NCBI RefSeq assembly: GCF_001686985.1
Contig: NZ_CP015318.1
Location: 5,764,001 to 5,828,000, forward strand
Origin: Mesorhizobium amorphae CCNWGS0123
Lineage (GTDB): Bacteria; Pseudomonadota; Alphaproteobacteria; Rhizobiales; Rhizobiaceae
Direction of reading: 5' to 3'
DNA: 64,000 nt
The notes beneath the pieces are model-generated. The model saw nothing but the letters and a program-made list of their open reading frames with translations. It did not search any database and was not told the origin of the DNA. Positions 24,981 through 34,648 of the stretch are shown here, in pieces. Both the position numbers and the translations under genes were made by a program. Every line of letters starts with the position of its first letter. The stretch's first letter is position 1.

Positions 24981-26261
24981 TCACAGGCTCCAATATTTAA
25001 TCTCTGCAGGAACTCCATTCGGCTTGATGGCCGACTTGACGTCGAACAGTGTTCCACCTGGCCTGATCATCTGAAAAATACGGGATTTCTCACTGGATAG
25101 ATATTGCTTGTGAGGAACCGCCAGAACAAGCGCCTGCAAATCGTTTATCTCGTCGAGTGGCAGGATTGTTTCACCATAGTCGCGTCGAGCGGTGTCGGCA
25201 TCGGCAAGAGGATCGTGGACTTTGGGGACAATTCCGAACTGCCTCAGCTCCCTGACCATGTCGAATACGCGACTGTTGCGCAAATCCGGAACGTCCTCCT
25301 TGAAGGTCAGTCCGAGAATGCCGACGGAAGCCCCTTTGACCGGCATATCCGAACGGATCAGCTGTTTGACGACCTGTTGAGCAACGAAGGCGCCCATACC
25401 GTCATTGATGCGGCGTCCGGCGAGGATGATCTGCGGATGGTAGCCCTCGGCCTCGGCCTTGGCGGTCAGATAGTACGGATCGACACTGATGCAGTGACCA
25501 CCAACGAAGCCCGGCTTGAACGGAAGAAAGTTCCATTTCGTCGACGCGGCATCAAGGACATCCTGCGTGCGAATATCAAGCCGCTCGAAGATCATTGCCA
25601 GTTCATTCATCAGCGCGATGTTGAGATCGCGCTGCGTATTTTCGATTACTTTCGCCGCCTCGGCCACCTTGATCGATGGGGCTCTGTAGATGCCGGCATC
25701 GATGATCCGGCTGTAGACGCCCGCCACGCGCTCCAGCGCCTCGGCATTCTCGCCAGAGACGACTTTGACGATTCGTTGCAGCGAGTGTTCACGATCGCCG
25801 GGGTTGGCTCGTTCAGGCGAATAGCCAAGCGCGAAGTCGTGAGGGTGCCGCAGACCCGAAATCTGCTCGATGATCGGCCCACAAAAATCCTCGGTCACAC
25901 CTGGATAAACCGTCGATTCGAAGACGACGACTGCGCCTTTGCCTACCACTTCCCCGACGAGTTCGGATGCCAGCTTCAGGGGAGCAAGATCGGGGGCGCG
26001 GTTAATGTCGATAGGGGTAGGCACGGCAACAACGAAGAAAGTCGCGCCTTTCAACATTTCCCGGTCGGTCGTAAGCACGATCGACGATTCCTTGAGCGAC
26101 GTGGTGTCAACCTCTCCGGTCCGATCGACGCCGTCGCGCAGCTCGCTGATCCGACGCTCGCTGATATCGAAGGCGATCGTTCCTGGGAAAATCTTTCCAA
26201 ACGCGACGGCTACCGGAAGGCCGACATAGCCCAGACCGATTACGGCAATGCGTTCGGACAT
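24981..26261 (-). CDS. Nucleotide-sugar dehydrogenase (TviB/WbpA type)
   Basis: The 426-residue protein has the full UDP-glucose/UDP-GlcNAc dehydrogenase layout. An N-terminal NAD site reads RIAVIGLGYVGLPVAVAFG. The central helices carry VVFESTVYPGVTEDF and GYSPERANPGDREHSLQRIV, with the latter typical of TviB/WbpA-type enzymes that oxidise UDP-N-acetyl sugars to uronates. The catalytic Cys sits in FKPGFVGGHCISVDPYYLT. The C-terminal domain has GASVGILGLTFKEDVPDLRN. Together with the epimerase downstream it makes an amino-uronate or uronate for a capsule or O-antigen. The next gene, a WecA-type transferase, is divergent. Confidence 0.85.
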   Translation of the reverse strand: MSERIAVIGLGYVGLPVAVAFGKIFPGTIAFDISERRISELRDGVDRTGEVDTTSLKESSIVLTTDREMLKGATFFVVAVPTPIDINRAPDLAPLKLASELVGEVVGKGAVVVFESTVYPGVTEDFCGPIIEQISGLRHPHDFALGYSPERANPGDREHSLQRIVKVVSGENAEALERVAGVYSRIIDAGIYRAPSIKVAEAAKVIENTQRDLNIALMNELAMIFERLDIRTQDVLDAASTKWNFLPFKPGFVGGHCISVDPYYLTAKAEAEGYHPQIILAGRRINDGMGAFVAQQVVKQLIRSDMPVKGASVGILGLTFKEDVPDLRNSRVFDMVRELRQFGIVPKVHDPLADADTARRDYGETILPLDEINDLQALVLAVPHKQYLSSEKSRIFQMIRPGGTLFDVKSAIKPNGVPAEIKYWSL

Positions 26262-26502
26262 CCTGGATTTCCTCAGGTCGCTTAAGAATCGAGGCGCTTG
26301 TATGGCAGGCGGTGGGTTAATTCAACGATGCGCCGTTGCAAACGCGCAAGTGTCCACTCAAAAAGACATCCACCACCAATGCTGATGCATTACCTACTCA
26401 TGCCGATCGATGCTGTGGATAACATCCTACAGGATTGGGTTTCAGGGACCAGGAATTTACAAGAGGCAAGTGGCCTGAAGCACGTACCGAACGAGTGATG
26501 GC

Positions 26503-27291
26503 TTGACGCCTGGCTTGTTGGTCCCGTTCGTCGGGCCCCTGCTCATCGCCGTTCCTTGCGTCTGGCTGTTCGCTCGCCTTGCGAGGCGCATCGGCGCTGT
26601 CTCCAAGGTCAAGAGCGACCGATGGCACACATCGGGCGAAGTCCCTCGGCTTGCAGGGCCCGCCCTACTGATCGCGATGTCCCCATGGCTTCCGGTTGGC
26701 CATATCCTCCTGCTGGCTCTTTTCTGCCTTATCGGCGCGCTTGATGATGTCCGATCCCTTTCCGCCGGCCCCAAGGCAGCAGCGTTGGCCGCCGCGGCGA
26801 TACTTGCCGGCCTCATAACAGGTCTTTGGTGGGTGCCGATCGTCATTTGGATCGCCTGCAATGCGGTCAACATGCTTGATCATGCCGACGGTCTTGCCGC
26901 GAGCACGATCGCAGCCGCCTCTCTCGGCCTTGGCGGTGATGCCGGGCTGGCCTGCGCCGGTGCGTGCATCGGATTCCTTTGCTTCAACTATCCGCCCGCA
27001 CGTGTCTTCATGGGCGATAGCGGCAGCCTTCTGCTCGGCGCGGCAGTCGTGCTTCACGCTTCTGAACGAGGTTTCGGCTCCTCGTTGGCGTGGCTTGCTG
27101 TCCCGCTGATCGACGCAATATTCGTTATTGTCCGCCGCCTGCGACAGGGACGACGGCCTTGGATTGGCGGCACGGACCACCTCGGCCACACTTTGCTGCG
27201 GGTCGGCGTAAGCGGTAAGATTCTGCCGGCTCTCTACGGGGTAGTGGCGCTCGCAATAGGCTTGGCATTCACTGCTTGGCAAACTTCATAG
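26503..27291 (+). CDS. WecA/MraY-family polyprenyl-phosphate sugar-1-phosphate transferase
   Basis: The 262-residue, strongly hydrophobic product carries the family motifs: ALDDVRSLSAGPKAAALA (the Asp pair that binds metal), NAVNMLDHADGLAASTIAAA, RVFMGDSGSLLLGAAVVLHA and GGTDHLGHTLLRVG with the His-containing loop. These enzymes start lipid-linked polysaccharide by moving a sugar-1-phosphate to undecaprenyl phosphate. At 262 residues it is shorter than usual WecA proteins (about 340), missing some helices. The start is a TTG at 26503, since an in-frame stop lies just upstream and no ATG fits; the ribosome binding site is weak. Its neighbours suggest a polysaccharide locus. Confidence 0.8.
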   Translation: MTPGLLVPFVGPLLIAVPCVWLFARLARRIGAVSKVKSDRWHTSGEVPRLAGPALLIAMSPWLPVGHILLLALFCLIGALDDVRSLSAGPKAAALAAAAILAGLITGLWWVPIVIWIACNAVNMLDHADGLAASTIAAASLGLGGDAGLACAGACIGFLCFNYPPARVFMGDSGSLLLGAAVVLHASERGFGSSLAWLAVPLIDAIFVIVRRLRQGRRPWIGGTDHLGHTLLRVGVSGKILPALYGVVALAIGLAFTAWQTS

Positions 27292-27313
27292 ATCCAAATG
27301 GGTATGATAGTCC

Positions 27314-27492
27314 TTAGGCCACCGCACCCCAGCACTTCTGGTATAGCTCGCCCTTCGCTTGAACGTCCGCAGCGACGGCGCGCTTCGAGATGGCCTGGCG
27401 AATCCCACCTGTTGCCGCGGATCGAGCGCCTCGCAGACACCACAGTGAACCAATGCTTGGCATAAGGTCGGCACATCAGAATTTTGATCCAT
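27314..27492 (-). pseudogene. Small hypothetical protein, frameshifted
   Basis: The ATG at 27492, seven bases after GGAG, opens MDQNSDVPTLCQALVHCGVC then EALDPRQQ. From there the frame becomes poor, but the neighbouring frame reads naturally IRQAISKRAVAADVQAKGEL then YQKCWGAVA and a stop at 27314. One base missing from the GGG run near 27404 would join the two into a protein of about 59 residues. If the shift is real the gene is broken. No family is recognised; the three Cys suggest a metal or disulfide role. Confidence 0.5.
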
Positions 27493-27595
27493 AGACGGGC
27501 TCCAGCCGGCAACGTTGCGGTTCGGCTCGGATCGCGCCTTGCGGCGCTGCAAACACAAGCGGTACAACAATTACCGGAGCGAATGCGTCCCTGGG

Positions 27596-29440
27596 ATGGC
27601 TCAAATGTCCTCCGCCGATTCTCTCGCCGCGAGATTATTGTCGGCGACATTGATGTTCGATCGGGCGTCGTTGCTGGCGCTCGAGACTTTGGCTGCCGAA
27701 TCCGACCGTCGGGTCCTGAGGCGCGGTGAGGTCCTGGTTCGCGAAGGCGATCCATCGGACAGGTTCTTCGTCGTGCTGTCCGGCCGCTTTACGGTACACA
27801 AAGAAGACCCGATTGGCTCGGTCGCCGAGATCGCACAGGGCGAACTAGTCGGCGAAATTGGTTTCTTTGCAGGGCTGCCCCGTACGGCCACTGTCCTTGC
27901 AGCGCGCGATTCGATCGTCCTTGAAATCAGTCGTAATCATTTCGAGAAGGCGACCGAGGCTTTGCCGAACCTGAGAGAGGCGGTCACAATATCCCTGGCG
28001 CGCCGGTTCGCCACGCAATCCCCGATTCTGTCACGTCTCCAGAAACCTGCCAAGATCCGAACGCTTGCCATCATTGCAGCCGGCGGAAGTCGCATCTCAC
28101 CGGTTTTCATGGCGCACCTACAGCAAGAGTTCGGCGCGGTCACGCGCGCTCAGTTCGTTTCCCGGCTTGACGTCCACGCGAAGTTCGCAGGTCGTCCGAT
28201 CGACGACCAGCCGGTCCTTAACTGGTTGAACGAACTGGAGGCGCAAGCTGAATTCGTTGTCTACGTCGCCGATGAAGAACCTAATGAATGGACACGAGTC
28301 TGCATTCGCCAGGCCGATACCGTCCTGTTGCTGGCGAACGCGTCCTCCTCGCCTCGCTTGAACACGTCCGAGGAATTGGCGCTATCGGTCCATCCACCAT
28401 CGACCGGTCGGCTTGTCCTAATTCACGACAATCGCTCGGCTGCGGTCTCCGGCACCTCTGCGTGGCTCGATGAGCGTCCCCATGTCGGCCAGCATCATCA
28501 TGTTGCGCTGGAGGACGGGGCTGATATCCAGCGCCTGGTCCGATTTATTTCCTGCAAGGCACGTGGCTTCGTGGCGGCGGGGGGTGGGTCCCTGGGCAGC
28601 GCCCATCTGGGCGTCTACAAGGCCTTCGTCGAGGCGGGCGGGCGCTTCGACTATCTCGGCGGGACGAGTTCCGGAGCGGCGATGATGGCCGGCTTCGCAA
28701 GAGGGTTGGACGCGGAGCAGATCGACCGCGGCACGCACAACATATTTGTCAAGAGTCGGGCGTTTCGGCGCCCCACCTTGCCGCGTTTCGCGCTTCTGGA
28801 TCACAAAGCCTTCGATCGAGCCCTTAGGGAGGAATACGGCGACGTTCTGATCGAAGATCTTTGGCTTCCGTTCTTTGCGCTTTCGACCAATCTGAGCAGC
28901 CGTCAGCCCCATGTCCACCGTCGTGGAAAACTCTGGCAAGCCGTTCGGGCATCCGGCTCGCTCCCGGGTGTCCTGCCACCGTTCTTTACGGCTGACGGCG
29001 ATATGCTGGTGGACGGCGCCATCATGAACAATTTGCCGCTGGAACAGATGAGGGAACTCAAGACCGGCCCCAATGTCATCGTGAGCTTTGGGTCCAGTGG
29101 ACCGCAAAAATACCACATCGACTATGACCGCATCCCCGGAAGATCGGAACTGGCGGTCGCCCTGCTGAACCCTTTCGGCCGTGCCCACTTGCCGCAGATT
29201 CCGAGCATGCTTCAGATTATTGCCGCGAGTATGCTGGCACACGGGCCGCAGGACATCGCCGTCGGCGACGAGGATGTCTTGGTCTGTCCGCAGGTTTCGA
29301 GCACGATCGGCTTCATGGATTGGAGTCGGCATTCCGAGTTGTTTTCGGACGTCTACGACCGCACGGCGCAATGGATCGAGGAACGTCTCCGCCAGAACGA
29401 CTCAGGGCTCCGGGCGGTGCTCGGTAACCCACATACTTAG
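27596..29440 (+). CDS. Patatin-like phospholipase fused to cyclic-nucleotide-binding domain
   Basis: From the ATG at 27596 the product is 614 residues. The first 150 resemble a cyclic-nucleotide-binding domain (LRRGEVLVREGDPSDRFFVV, then GELVGEIGFFAGLPRTATVL). A linker domain of about 180 residues follows. The C-terminal 300 residues are a patatin/NTE-type lipase: GFVAAGGGSLGSAHLGVYKA (oxyanion loop), YLGGTSSGAAMMAGFARGL with the nucleophile Ser in G-T-S-S-G at about residue 357, and MLVDGAIMNNLPLEQM holding the catalytic Asp. This is the RssA/neuropathy-target-esterase architecture, soluble and cytoplasmic or membrane-associated, releasing fatty acids from phospholipids under nucleotide control. 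The ATG nine bases downstream (MSSADS) is an alternative start. Confidence 0.85.
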   Translation: MAQMSSADSLAARLLSATLMFDRASLLALETLAAESDRRVLRRGEVLVREGDPSDRFFVVLSGRFTVHKEDPIGSVAEIAQGELVGEIGFFAGLPRTATVLAARDSIVLEISRNHFEKATEALPNLREAVTISLARRFATQSPILSRLQKPAKIRTLAIIAAGGSRISPVFMAHLQQEFGAVTRAQFVSRLDVHAKFAGRPIDDQPVLNWLNELEAQAEFVVYVADEEPNEWTRVCIRQADTVLLLANASSSPRLNTSEELALSVHPPSTGRLVLIHDNRSAAVSGTSAWLDERPHVGQHHHVALEDGADIQRLVRFISCKARGFVAAGGGSLGSAHLGVYKAFVEAGGRFDYLGGTSSGAAMMAGFARGLDAEQIDRGTHNIFVKSRAFRRPTLPRFALLDHKAFDRALREEYGDVLIEDLWLPFFALSTNLSSRQPHVHRRGKLWQAVRASGSLPGVLPPFFTADGDMLVDGAIMNNLPLEQMRELKTGPNVIVSFGSSGPQKYHIDYDRIPGRSELAVALLNPFGRAHLPQIPSMLQIIAASMLAHGPQDIAVGDEDVLVCPQVSSTIGFMDWSRHSELFSDVYDRTAQWIEERLRQNDSGLRAVLGNPHT

Positions 29441-29584
29441 CGCATCACAGCGCGATACCGGCAGCCCGAACATCAAAAAAAGCCGGGCAATGCGCCCGTG
29501 GAGGTGCAACTGGTTGCCGCGGTATAGGCGCGGCGACGACGGTGCACTCCGGCTCCTACGGGCAAGGACCAGGCGAGAGCCGAA

Positions 29585-30247
29585 CTATTCGGCGGGATGA
29601 AGAGCGGCCACTTGAAAGCCGGCATCCATTCCCGCCGCGGTCTCGGTCAGGACATCCAGCGCGAACCCCGCCGACGCGATGTCGAAGAAAATGTCGTAGG
29701 ACACCGCGCCGAAACGGTCGAAACGGGCCACAACCGCATCCAGATGCAGAGCGCGGGTCTGGGCGAGATGAGCGGGTTTCAGGCTTTCCGGCCTCAGGTC
29801 GGCCATCGAGATCCGCCGCATCAACGCGGGCGCTGCTGGACCCGATATCACGAACCACGCCCAGCCCTCGTCGCGATAGGCTTCGTATCCCTTGGACGGA
29901 ATCTCACTGTCGTGCCAGGCCTTGCGCAACTCGCGCAACCGCGCGCCGCTGCCACCGGGAGGCGCCGTCAGCAGCACGTCCTGTTGGCCCAGCCGCAACA
30001 CCGACGTGCCGCAAGGCAGGGTAAGCGCCGTATTCACCGCCACGGGCGCGGATAGACCTGCTTCACCGAGCCAGTCCATCGTACCTGGCCCGCGCAGCCC
30101 AAAACGCTCCGTCTGGGTACAGTCGAAAACGACGTTCTCATGCGCTCCGGGGAGCGCATCTCTCCGCGCAAGGCGTTGCGCCAAGGCGCTGTGGCGTAAG
30201 CTCGGGTCAATCTCGACTGAGACTCCAGGATGGTGGCGCGGAAGCAT
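29585..30247 (-). CDS. soxG: Sarcosine oxidase gamma subunit
   Basis: The 220-residue product starts at the ATG at 30247, immediately after the soxA stop, whose last codons hold the ribosome binding site (CAGGAG). It reads MLPRHHPGVSVEIDPSLRHS, then FDCTQTERFGLRGPGTMDWL, LPCGTSVLRLGQQDVLLTAP and FDIASAGFALDVLTETAAGM. This matches the SoxG subunit of heterotetrameric sarcosine oxidase, which resembles the aminomethyltransferase (T-protein) fold. It is the last gene of soxB-soxD-soxA-soxG. A longer start at 30376 would overlap soxA by 128 bases and is less likely. Confidence 0.85.
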   Translation of the reverse strand: MLPRHHPGVSVEIDPSLRHSALAQRLARRDALPGAHENVVFDCTQTERFGLRGPGTMDWLGEAGLSAPVAVNTALTLPCGTSVLRLGQQDVLLTAPPGGSGARLRELRKAWHDSEIPSKGYEAYRDEGWAWFVISGPAAPALMRRISMADLRPESLKPAHLAQTRALHLDAVVARFDRFGAVSYDIFFDIASAGFALDVLTETAAGMDAGFQVAALHPAE

Positions 30248-30248
30248 C

Positions 30249-33182
30249 CTACATCTCCTGCCGTTGGTTCTCGGGATCATAGAATGGAGTAGGCACCACT
30301 CTGGCCTCCAGTTCCTTGCCACACAGGCCGCGTATGCGGAGACTGGATCCCGGCGTCGCATCACGCGGGTCGGCATAGGCGAGCCCGATCCATTTGTTCA
30401 GGGTTGGCGAGAAGCAGGTCGATGTGACAAAGCCCACCGGCCGTCCGTCCCGCAGCACGAGGCAGGACTCCGCCAACCGGATGCCGTGCCCCTCGGGCAG
30501 TTCGAAGCCGCACAGCTTGCGCTTCAGGCCCAGCTTGCTACGCGCTTCTACGGCAGACTTCCCCACATATCGGGCCTTGGTCTTGGACAGCGCCCAACCC
30601 ATGCTCAGCTCATCCGGCGCCGAGAGTGCATCGGTATCCTGCCCAATGATGATATGCCCCTTTTCCAGGCGCAGGATACGCGAGGCTTCCAGCCCATAGG
30701 GCTGCAGACCGTAGGGTGCCCCTGCCTCCAGCAGCTTTCGCCAGAGTGCAGTTCCGAAGGATTGCGGCACGTGAAGCTCGTAGCTCAGCTCGCCGGTAAA
30801 CCCGATGCGCATGATGCGAGCCGGGCACGAGCCGATCACTCCGCTGCGGCCATGGAGAAAGGGGAAGCCGTCCGGTGAGAGATCGATGTCGCCTCCCAGC
30901 GCCTCGAGGACCTTGCGGGCCGCGGGGCCGGTGACATTGATCGCGGCGAAGGCGGCGGTGACGTTCTGGATATCGACCTGCATGCCCCATTGCGTGTTCA
31001 GGAACAGCATATCGGTGAAGACGCGAGCGACGGCGCCGGTGGTGGCGGTCACGTAGAATTCGGTCTCGGACACGCGGAAGGCTACCCCGTCATCGATGAC
31101 GGATCCCATGTCGTTCAGCATCAGGCAGTAGCGGACGCGCCCCACCGGCTGCCTGGCATGAGCCATCGTATAGATCCGGTCGAGAAACGCGCCAGCATCC
31201 GGACCACGGATCGCCAACTTCCCCAAGGTCGAGACATCCAGCATGCCGACCTGATTGCGCACAAGCGTGACCTCGTCGCTGATCGCTTTCTTGACGTCGC
31301 GATTTCCGGCGTAGTGCAGCGGCCGCCACCATGCCCCGACAGATGCCAGTTTCGCTCCGCCGGCGACATGTTCGGCATGCATGGCGGTATGGCGGTAGGG
31401 CACATGGTTCGGGCCTGCGAGCAGGCCAAGCTTTTCAGGGCCGAAAGGCGGACGCGAGGTGGTGATCCCCACCTCGCCGACCTTGCGCCCGGTCTCTCGA
31501 GCAACGATCCGGGCCGTTGCCAGCGCGGAATGCCGCCCTTGCGACGGCCCCATGCCGACGGTCGAATAGCGCTTCACCAGCTCAAGCTCGCGATAACCGT
31601 CGCTGACGGCATTCTTGATATCCTTGATCTGCAGATCCTCGTCGAAATCCACGAAATCCCGCCCTTTGGGATGGGGGGACAGGTCTTGCAGATAATTCAT
31701 CTCCGGCGCGCTGGCATCCGGGATGATGTCCGGGTGGACGCAGGCATGACCGGCGCCCTGTGCCGCGGCCGCGCCCGCGACCTCGCCGCTGCGCAGCACC
31801 GATTTCAGGTCGAAGTATCCCGCCGCCGATCCGGCAACGTGGAACGCTTCCGGCAGATTGCTTAGCACGAATTGCCGACTGGCCTCGTCAAATCCCAGCT
31901 TTGCCCCGGCATGCAAGGGGAGCTGGTAACATGGCGTGTAGCCAGCCGCGACCACCAGGTGATCGCAGTCCAGCTGTTCCGCGCCATGCTCGGGTGTGCT
32001 GAAGCGGATGGCTCGGATATGGCGATTGCCTCCGGTCCCCAATGCTTCCGTGACGGTGGCGTTCGAGATGATACGAATGCCGCGCTCGATGAGGCGCTTC
32101 GCGAGGATCTTGCCGGACGCATCGGCGGCAGGATCGAGAACGGCGAACAGCGATACGCCCGCGTCGAGAAGGTCGAGTGCAGTGAGATATCCATCCCGGT
32201 TGCCGGCAAAGACGACGGCGCGCTGGCCAGGACTAATCGCATAATGGCGCATCAGTCTCTGCGCCGCGGACGACAAAAGGATGCCCGGCAGGTCGTTGTT
32301 GCGAAACACCAATGGCTGTTCATGCGAACCCGCGGCCACCACGACCTGCTTGGCGCGAACTCGATAGAGCATCTCGCCCTGCAGCACCGGAAGCCAGTTG
32401 TCGGCAAACCAGCCATTGCATGTCGCACCGGTCAGCACCCGCAGATTGCCCAGCTTTCCGGCCGCTTCGCGCAGCGTCTTCAGGGTCGCCTCCGCCTCTG
32501 CCGTCTCGAGCCCGAAACGCGCATAGGTCAGCGCGCCACCGAGTTCCGGGTTCAGATCGACCAGCAGCACCTGTGCCCCCGCCTCGGCTGCCTTGATGGC
32601 GGCCGACAGGCCGGCCGGGCCCGCGCCCACGACCAGCACGTCGGTGTGCAGGTTTTCCTTGATGTAGTGGCCGTGACCGGCGGCCGGATCGACCTTGCCG
32701 AGGCCGGCCGACTTACGGATCATAGGCTCCCAGAATTTCAACCAGCTCTTCGCGCCGGGGCGAAAGAAGCTGCGATAGTAGAATCCGACGGGCATGAAGC
32801 GCCCCAGCCTGTCGAGCACCGCGCCACGGTCGTGCTCGGCCGTTCCACTGACGTTCTGGGCAGTGACCTTCAACCCTTCGGCAATCGGGCGCAGATCGGC
32901 ACGGACATTCGGCTCATCCGGCAGCTGTACCAACGTGTTGGCATCCTGGCCGGCCATGGTCAGAATTCCGCGCGGACGGTGGTATTTGAATGAGCGCGAC
33001 AGGATCCAGCGGCCGGTTCCAGCCATGGCGGAGGCAATGCAGTCGCCGGCGAAACCTTCGAGAGGACGGCCGTCGAATTCAAATCGGATCTTGCGGGCGC
33101 GATCGAGACGCGATCCCCAGGGAAGCGGCAACCGTTCGGTCATGTCAGGCGGGCTTTCGGCTGGGAAGATAGGTGGCAACAA
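30249..33182 (-). CDS. soxA: Sarcosine oxidase alpha subunit
   Basis: The 977-residue product starts MTERLPLPWGSRLDRARKIR. Its N-terminal part includes a 2Fe-2S-ferredoxin-like domain without the full cluster motif (GFAGDCIASAMAGTGRWIL). A central NAD-binding site is DVLVVGAGPAGLSAAIKAAE. The C-terminal 380 residues are an aminomethyltransferase-like folate-binding domain (EVTLVRNQVGMLDVSTLGKL, NVTGPAARKVLEALGG, GLQPYGLEASRILRLEKGHI). Heterotetrameric sarcosine oxidase demethylates sarcosine to glycine with transfer of the one-carbon unit to folate, the last step of glycine-betaine breakdown. Its start overlaps the 3' end of soxD by 38 bases. Confidence 0.95.
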   Translation of the reverse strand: MLPPIFPAESPPDMTERLPLPWGSRLDRARKIRFEFDGRPLEGFAGDCIASAMAGTGRWILSRSFKYHRPRGILTMAGQDANTLVQLPDEPNVRADLRPIAEGLKVTAQNVSGTAEHDRGAVLDRLGRFMPVGFYYRSFFRPGAKSWLKFWEPMIRKSAGLGKVDPAAGHGHYIKENLHTDVLVVGAGPAGLSAAIKAAEAGAQVLLVDLNPELGGALTYARFGLETAEAEATLKTLREAAGKLGNLRVLTGATCNGWFADNWLPVLQGEMLYRVRAKQVVVAAGSHEQPLVFRNNDLPGILLSSAAQRLMRHYAISPGQRAVVFAGNRDGYLTALDLLDAGVSLFAVLDPAADASGKILAKRLIERGIRIISNATVTEALGTGGNRHIRAIRFSTPEHGAEQLDCDHLVVAAGYTPCYQLPLHAGAKLGFDEASRQFVLSNLPEAFHVAGSAAGYFDLKSVLRSGEVAGAAAAQGAGHACVHPDIIPDASAPEMNYLQDLSPHPKGRDFVDFDEDLQIKDIKNAVSDGYRELELVKRYSTVGMGPSQGRHSALATARIVARETGRKVGEVGITTSRPPFGPEKLGLLAGPNHVPYRHTAMHAEHVAGGAKLASVGAWWRPLHYAGNRDVKKAISDEVTLVRNQVGMLDVSTLGKLAIRGPDAGAFLDRIYTMAHARQPVGRVRYCLMLNDMGSVIDDGVAFRVSETEFYVTATTGAVARVFTDMLFLNTQWGMQVDIQNVTAAFAAINVTGPAARKVLEALGGDIDLSPDGFPFLHGRSGVIGSCPARIMRIGFTGELSYELHVPQSFGTALWRKLLEAGAPYGLQPYGLEASRILRLEKGHIIIGQDTDALSAPDELSMGWALSKTKARYVGKSAVEARSKLGLKRKLCGFELPEGHGIRLAESCLVLRDGRPVGFVTSTCFSPTLNKWIGLAYADPRDATPGSSLRIRGLCGKELEARVVPTPFYDPENQRQEM

Positions 33183-33396
33183 TCTGGTCGCTGACGGTGT
33201 GGCGTTCGGCGACGAACACGGTGTTGGACGGGGTGTGCCGCCACCATTCGCGCGTCACGCCGAGCGGGTTCTCGGCGTAGAACAGGGACTCGATCAGTTG
33301 CTCGGGCTGTTCGGCGCTGGCCGCGCGGACCGGCCCGAGATACTGAAATTCGGTGATGTTGCGAGGCCCATTCACCGGGCAGGTCAGAAGTTTCAT
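33145..33396 (-). CDS. soxD: Sarcosine oxidase delta subunit
   Basis: The 83-residue product reads MKLLTCPVNGPRNITEFQYL, then GPVRAASAEQPEQLIESLFY, ENPLGVTREWWRHTPSNTV and FVAERHTVSDQIVATYLP. This is the SoxD pattern, including the C-P-x-x-G-x-R zinc-type start and the E-W-W-x-H-x-x-S-N box. The subunit binds zinc and bridges the complex. Here the zinc-binding set is reduced: only one Cys and two His are obvious, while many homologues have three Cys and one His, so metal binding should not be assumed. The gene lies between soxB and soxA with 38 bases overlapping soxA. Confidence 0.9.
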   Translation of the reverse strand: MKLLTCPVNGPRNITEFQYLGPVRAASAEQPEQLIESLFYAENPLGVTREWWRHTPSNTVFVAERHTVSDQIVATYLPSRKPA

Positions 33397-33406
33397 CGAA
33401 GCCTCG

Positions 33407-34648
33407 TCAATGGCTGGCGGCCGTGGCGCCCATTTCGTTCAGCAACGCAAAGCTGTCGAACCGGCGCAGGTCGAATGGTTTCAGGACATCGGGCACGCGC
33501 CCGCTGGCGATGGTCTCGGCCATGCGCTTGCCGGCCACGGGCGTCGCCTTGAAGCCCCAGGTTCCCCATCCGCAGTCGAGCCAGTAGTTTTGCAGCGGTG
33601 AAGCGCCCATGATCGGGCTGTAATCCGGCGTCATGTCGGTGATCCCCGCCCATTGCCGCAAAAGCTTGACCTTGTGCAGGAAGGGGAAGAGGTGCAGCGC
33701 GCCTTCGGCAAGATGTTCCTTCTGGTCCAGTGTCGAGCGGGTCGACGCCAGCTGGTAGGGATCGGAGCCGCCGCCGATGACGACCTCGCCACGCGACGAT
33801 TGCACCAGGTAGGTGTGCAGGTTCGCGGACGAGATGAGTATGTCCAGGAATGGCTTCAACGGCTGCGTCACCATTGCCTGAAGCGGGAAGCAGCGTATCG
33901 GCAGCTTGATGCCCGCCATGGCGGCGACCTGGCCATTGAGCCCGCCCACGGCCTGCAGCACCTGCCCGGCGGCAATCGTGCCGCGGTTGGTCTTGACGTG
34001 GGTGACCCGGTCGCCCGCGCGCACGAAGCCGGTCACCTCGGTGCGCTGGTGGATCTCCACGCCACGCTCGCTGGCATGCTTGGCATAACCCCATGCCACG
34101 GCATCATGGCGGGCAGTGCCGCCGTCGGCATGCCAGAGCCCGCCCATCACTTCGTGCTGGCCGCCGAGATCGAGGTTCAGATGCGGGCAGAGCTCCTTCA
34201 CCGTCTGGACATCGACCACTTCGATGCGGGTGCCCACATGCTTGCCCATCTCGGCACGCAGATGGAAACTGCGCAGCGTCGCCTCGGAATGCGCCAGCGT
34301 CAGCTGCCCGCGCTGCGAGAACATGACGTTGAAGCCGAGATCCCGCGACATCGTCTCGAAGAGTTCGACGCCTTCCTTGTAGAAGCGGATCGATTCCTCG
34401 GTCATGTAGTTCGAGCGGATCGTGGTGGTGTTGCGCGCCGTATTGCCGCCTGCGAGATAGCCCTTTTCCAGCACGGCGATGTTGCGAATGCCATGCACGT
34501 TGGACAGGTAGTAAGCCGCCGCAAGACCGTGACCGCCGCCGCCGATGATCACCACGTCGTAGGATCGCTTCAGCTCGGGCGTCAGAGGGATATCGCGAAA
34601 GGAAGCGTGCCTGGCGAGCAGACCGTACTTCAGCAAGGAGAAAGGCAT
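33407..34648 (-). CDS. soxB: Sarcosine oxidase beta subunit
   Basis: The 413-residue protein has the FAD-binding DVVIIGGGGHGLAAAYYLSN, then GIRNIAVLEKGYLAGGNTAR and TTTIRSNYMTEESIRFYKEG. The N-T-A-R-N-T-T-x-x-R-S-N stretch is the hallmark of SoxB. The covalent-flavin His is expected in this family. SoxB oxidises sarcosine at the flavin. It is the first gene of the operon, and its promoter should lie in the 34649-34850 interval. No other one-carbon genes (glyA, purU) flank this copy in the window. Confidence 0.95.
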   Translation of the reverse strand: MPFSLLKYGLLARHASFRDIPLTPELKRSYDVVIIGGGGHGLAAAYYLSNVHGIRNIAVLEKGYLAGGNTARNTTTIRSNYMTEESIRFYKEGVELFETMSRDLGFNVMFSQRGQLTLAHSEATLRSFHLRAEMGKHVGTRIEVVDVQTVKELCPHLNLDLGGQHEVMGGLWHADGGTARHDAVAWGYAKHASERGVEIHQRTEVTGFVRAGDRVTHVKTNRGTIAAGQVLQAVGGLNGQVAAMAGIKLPIRCFPLQAMVTQPLKPFLDILISSANLHTYLVQSSRGEVVIGGGSDPYQLASTRSTLDQKEHLAEGALHLFPFLHKVKLLRQWAGITDMTPDYSPIMGASPLQNYWLDCGWGTWGFKATPVAGKRMAETIASGRVPDVLKPFDLRRFDSFALLNEMGATAASH

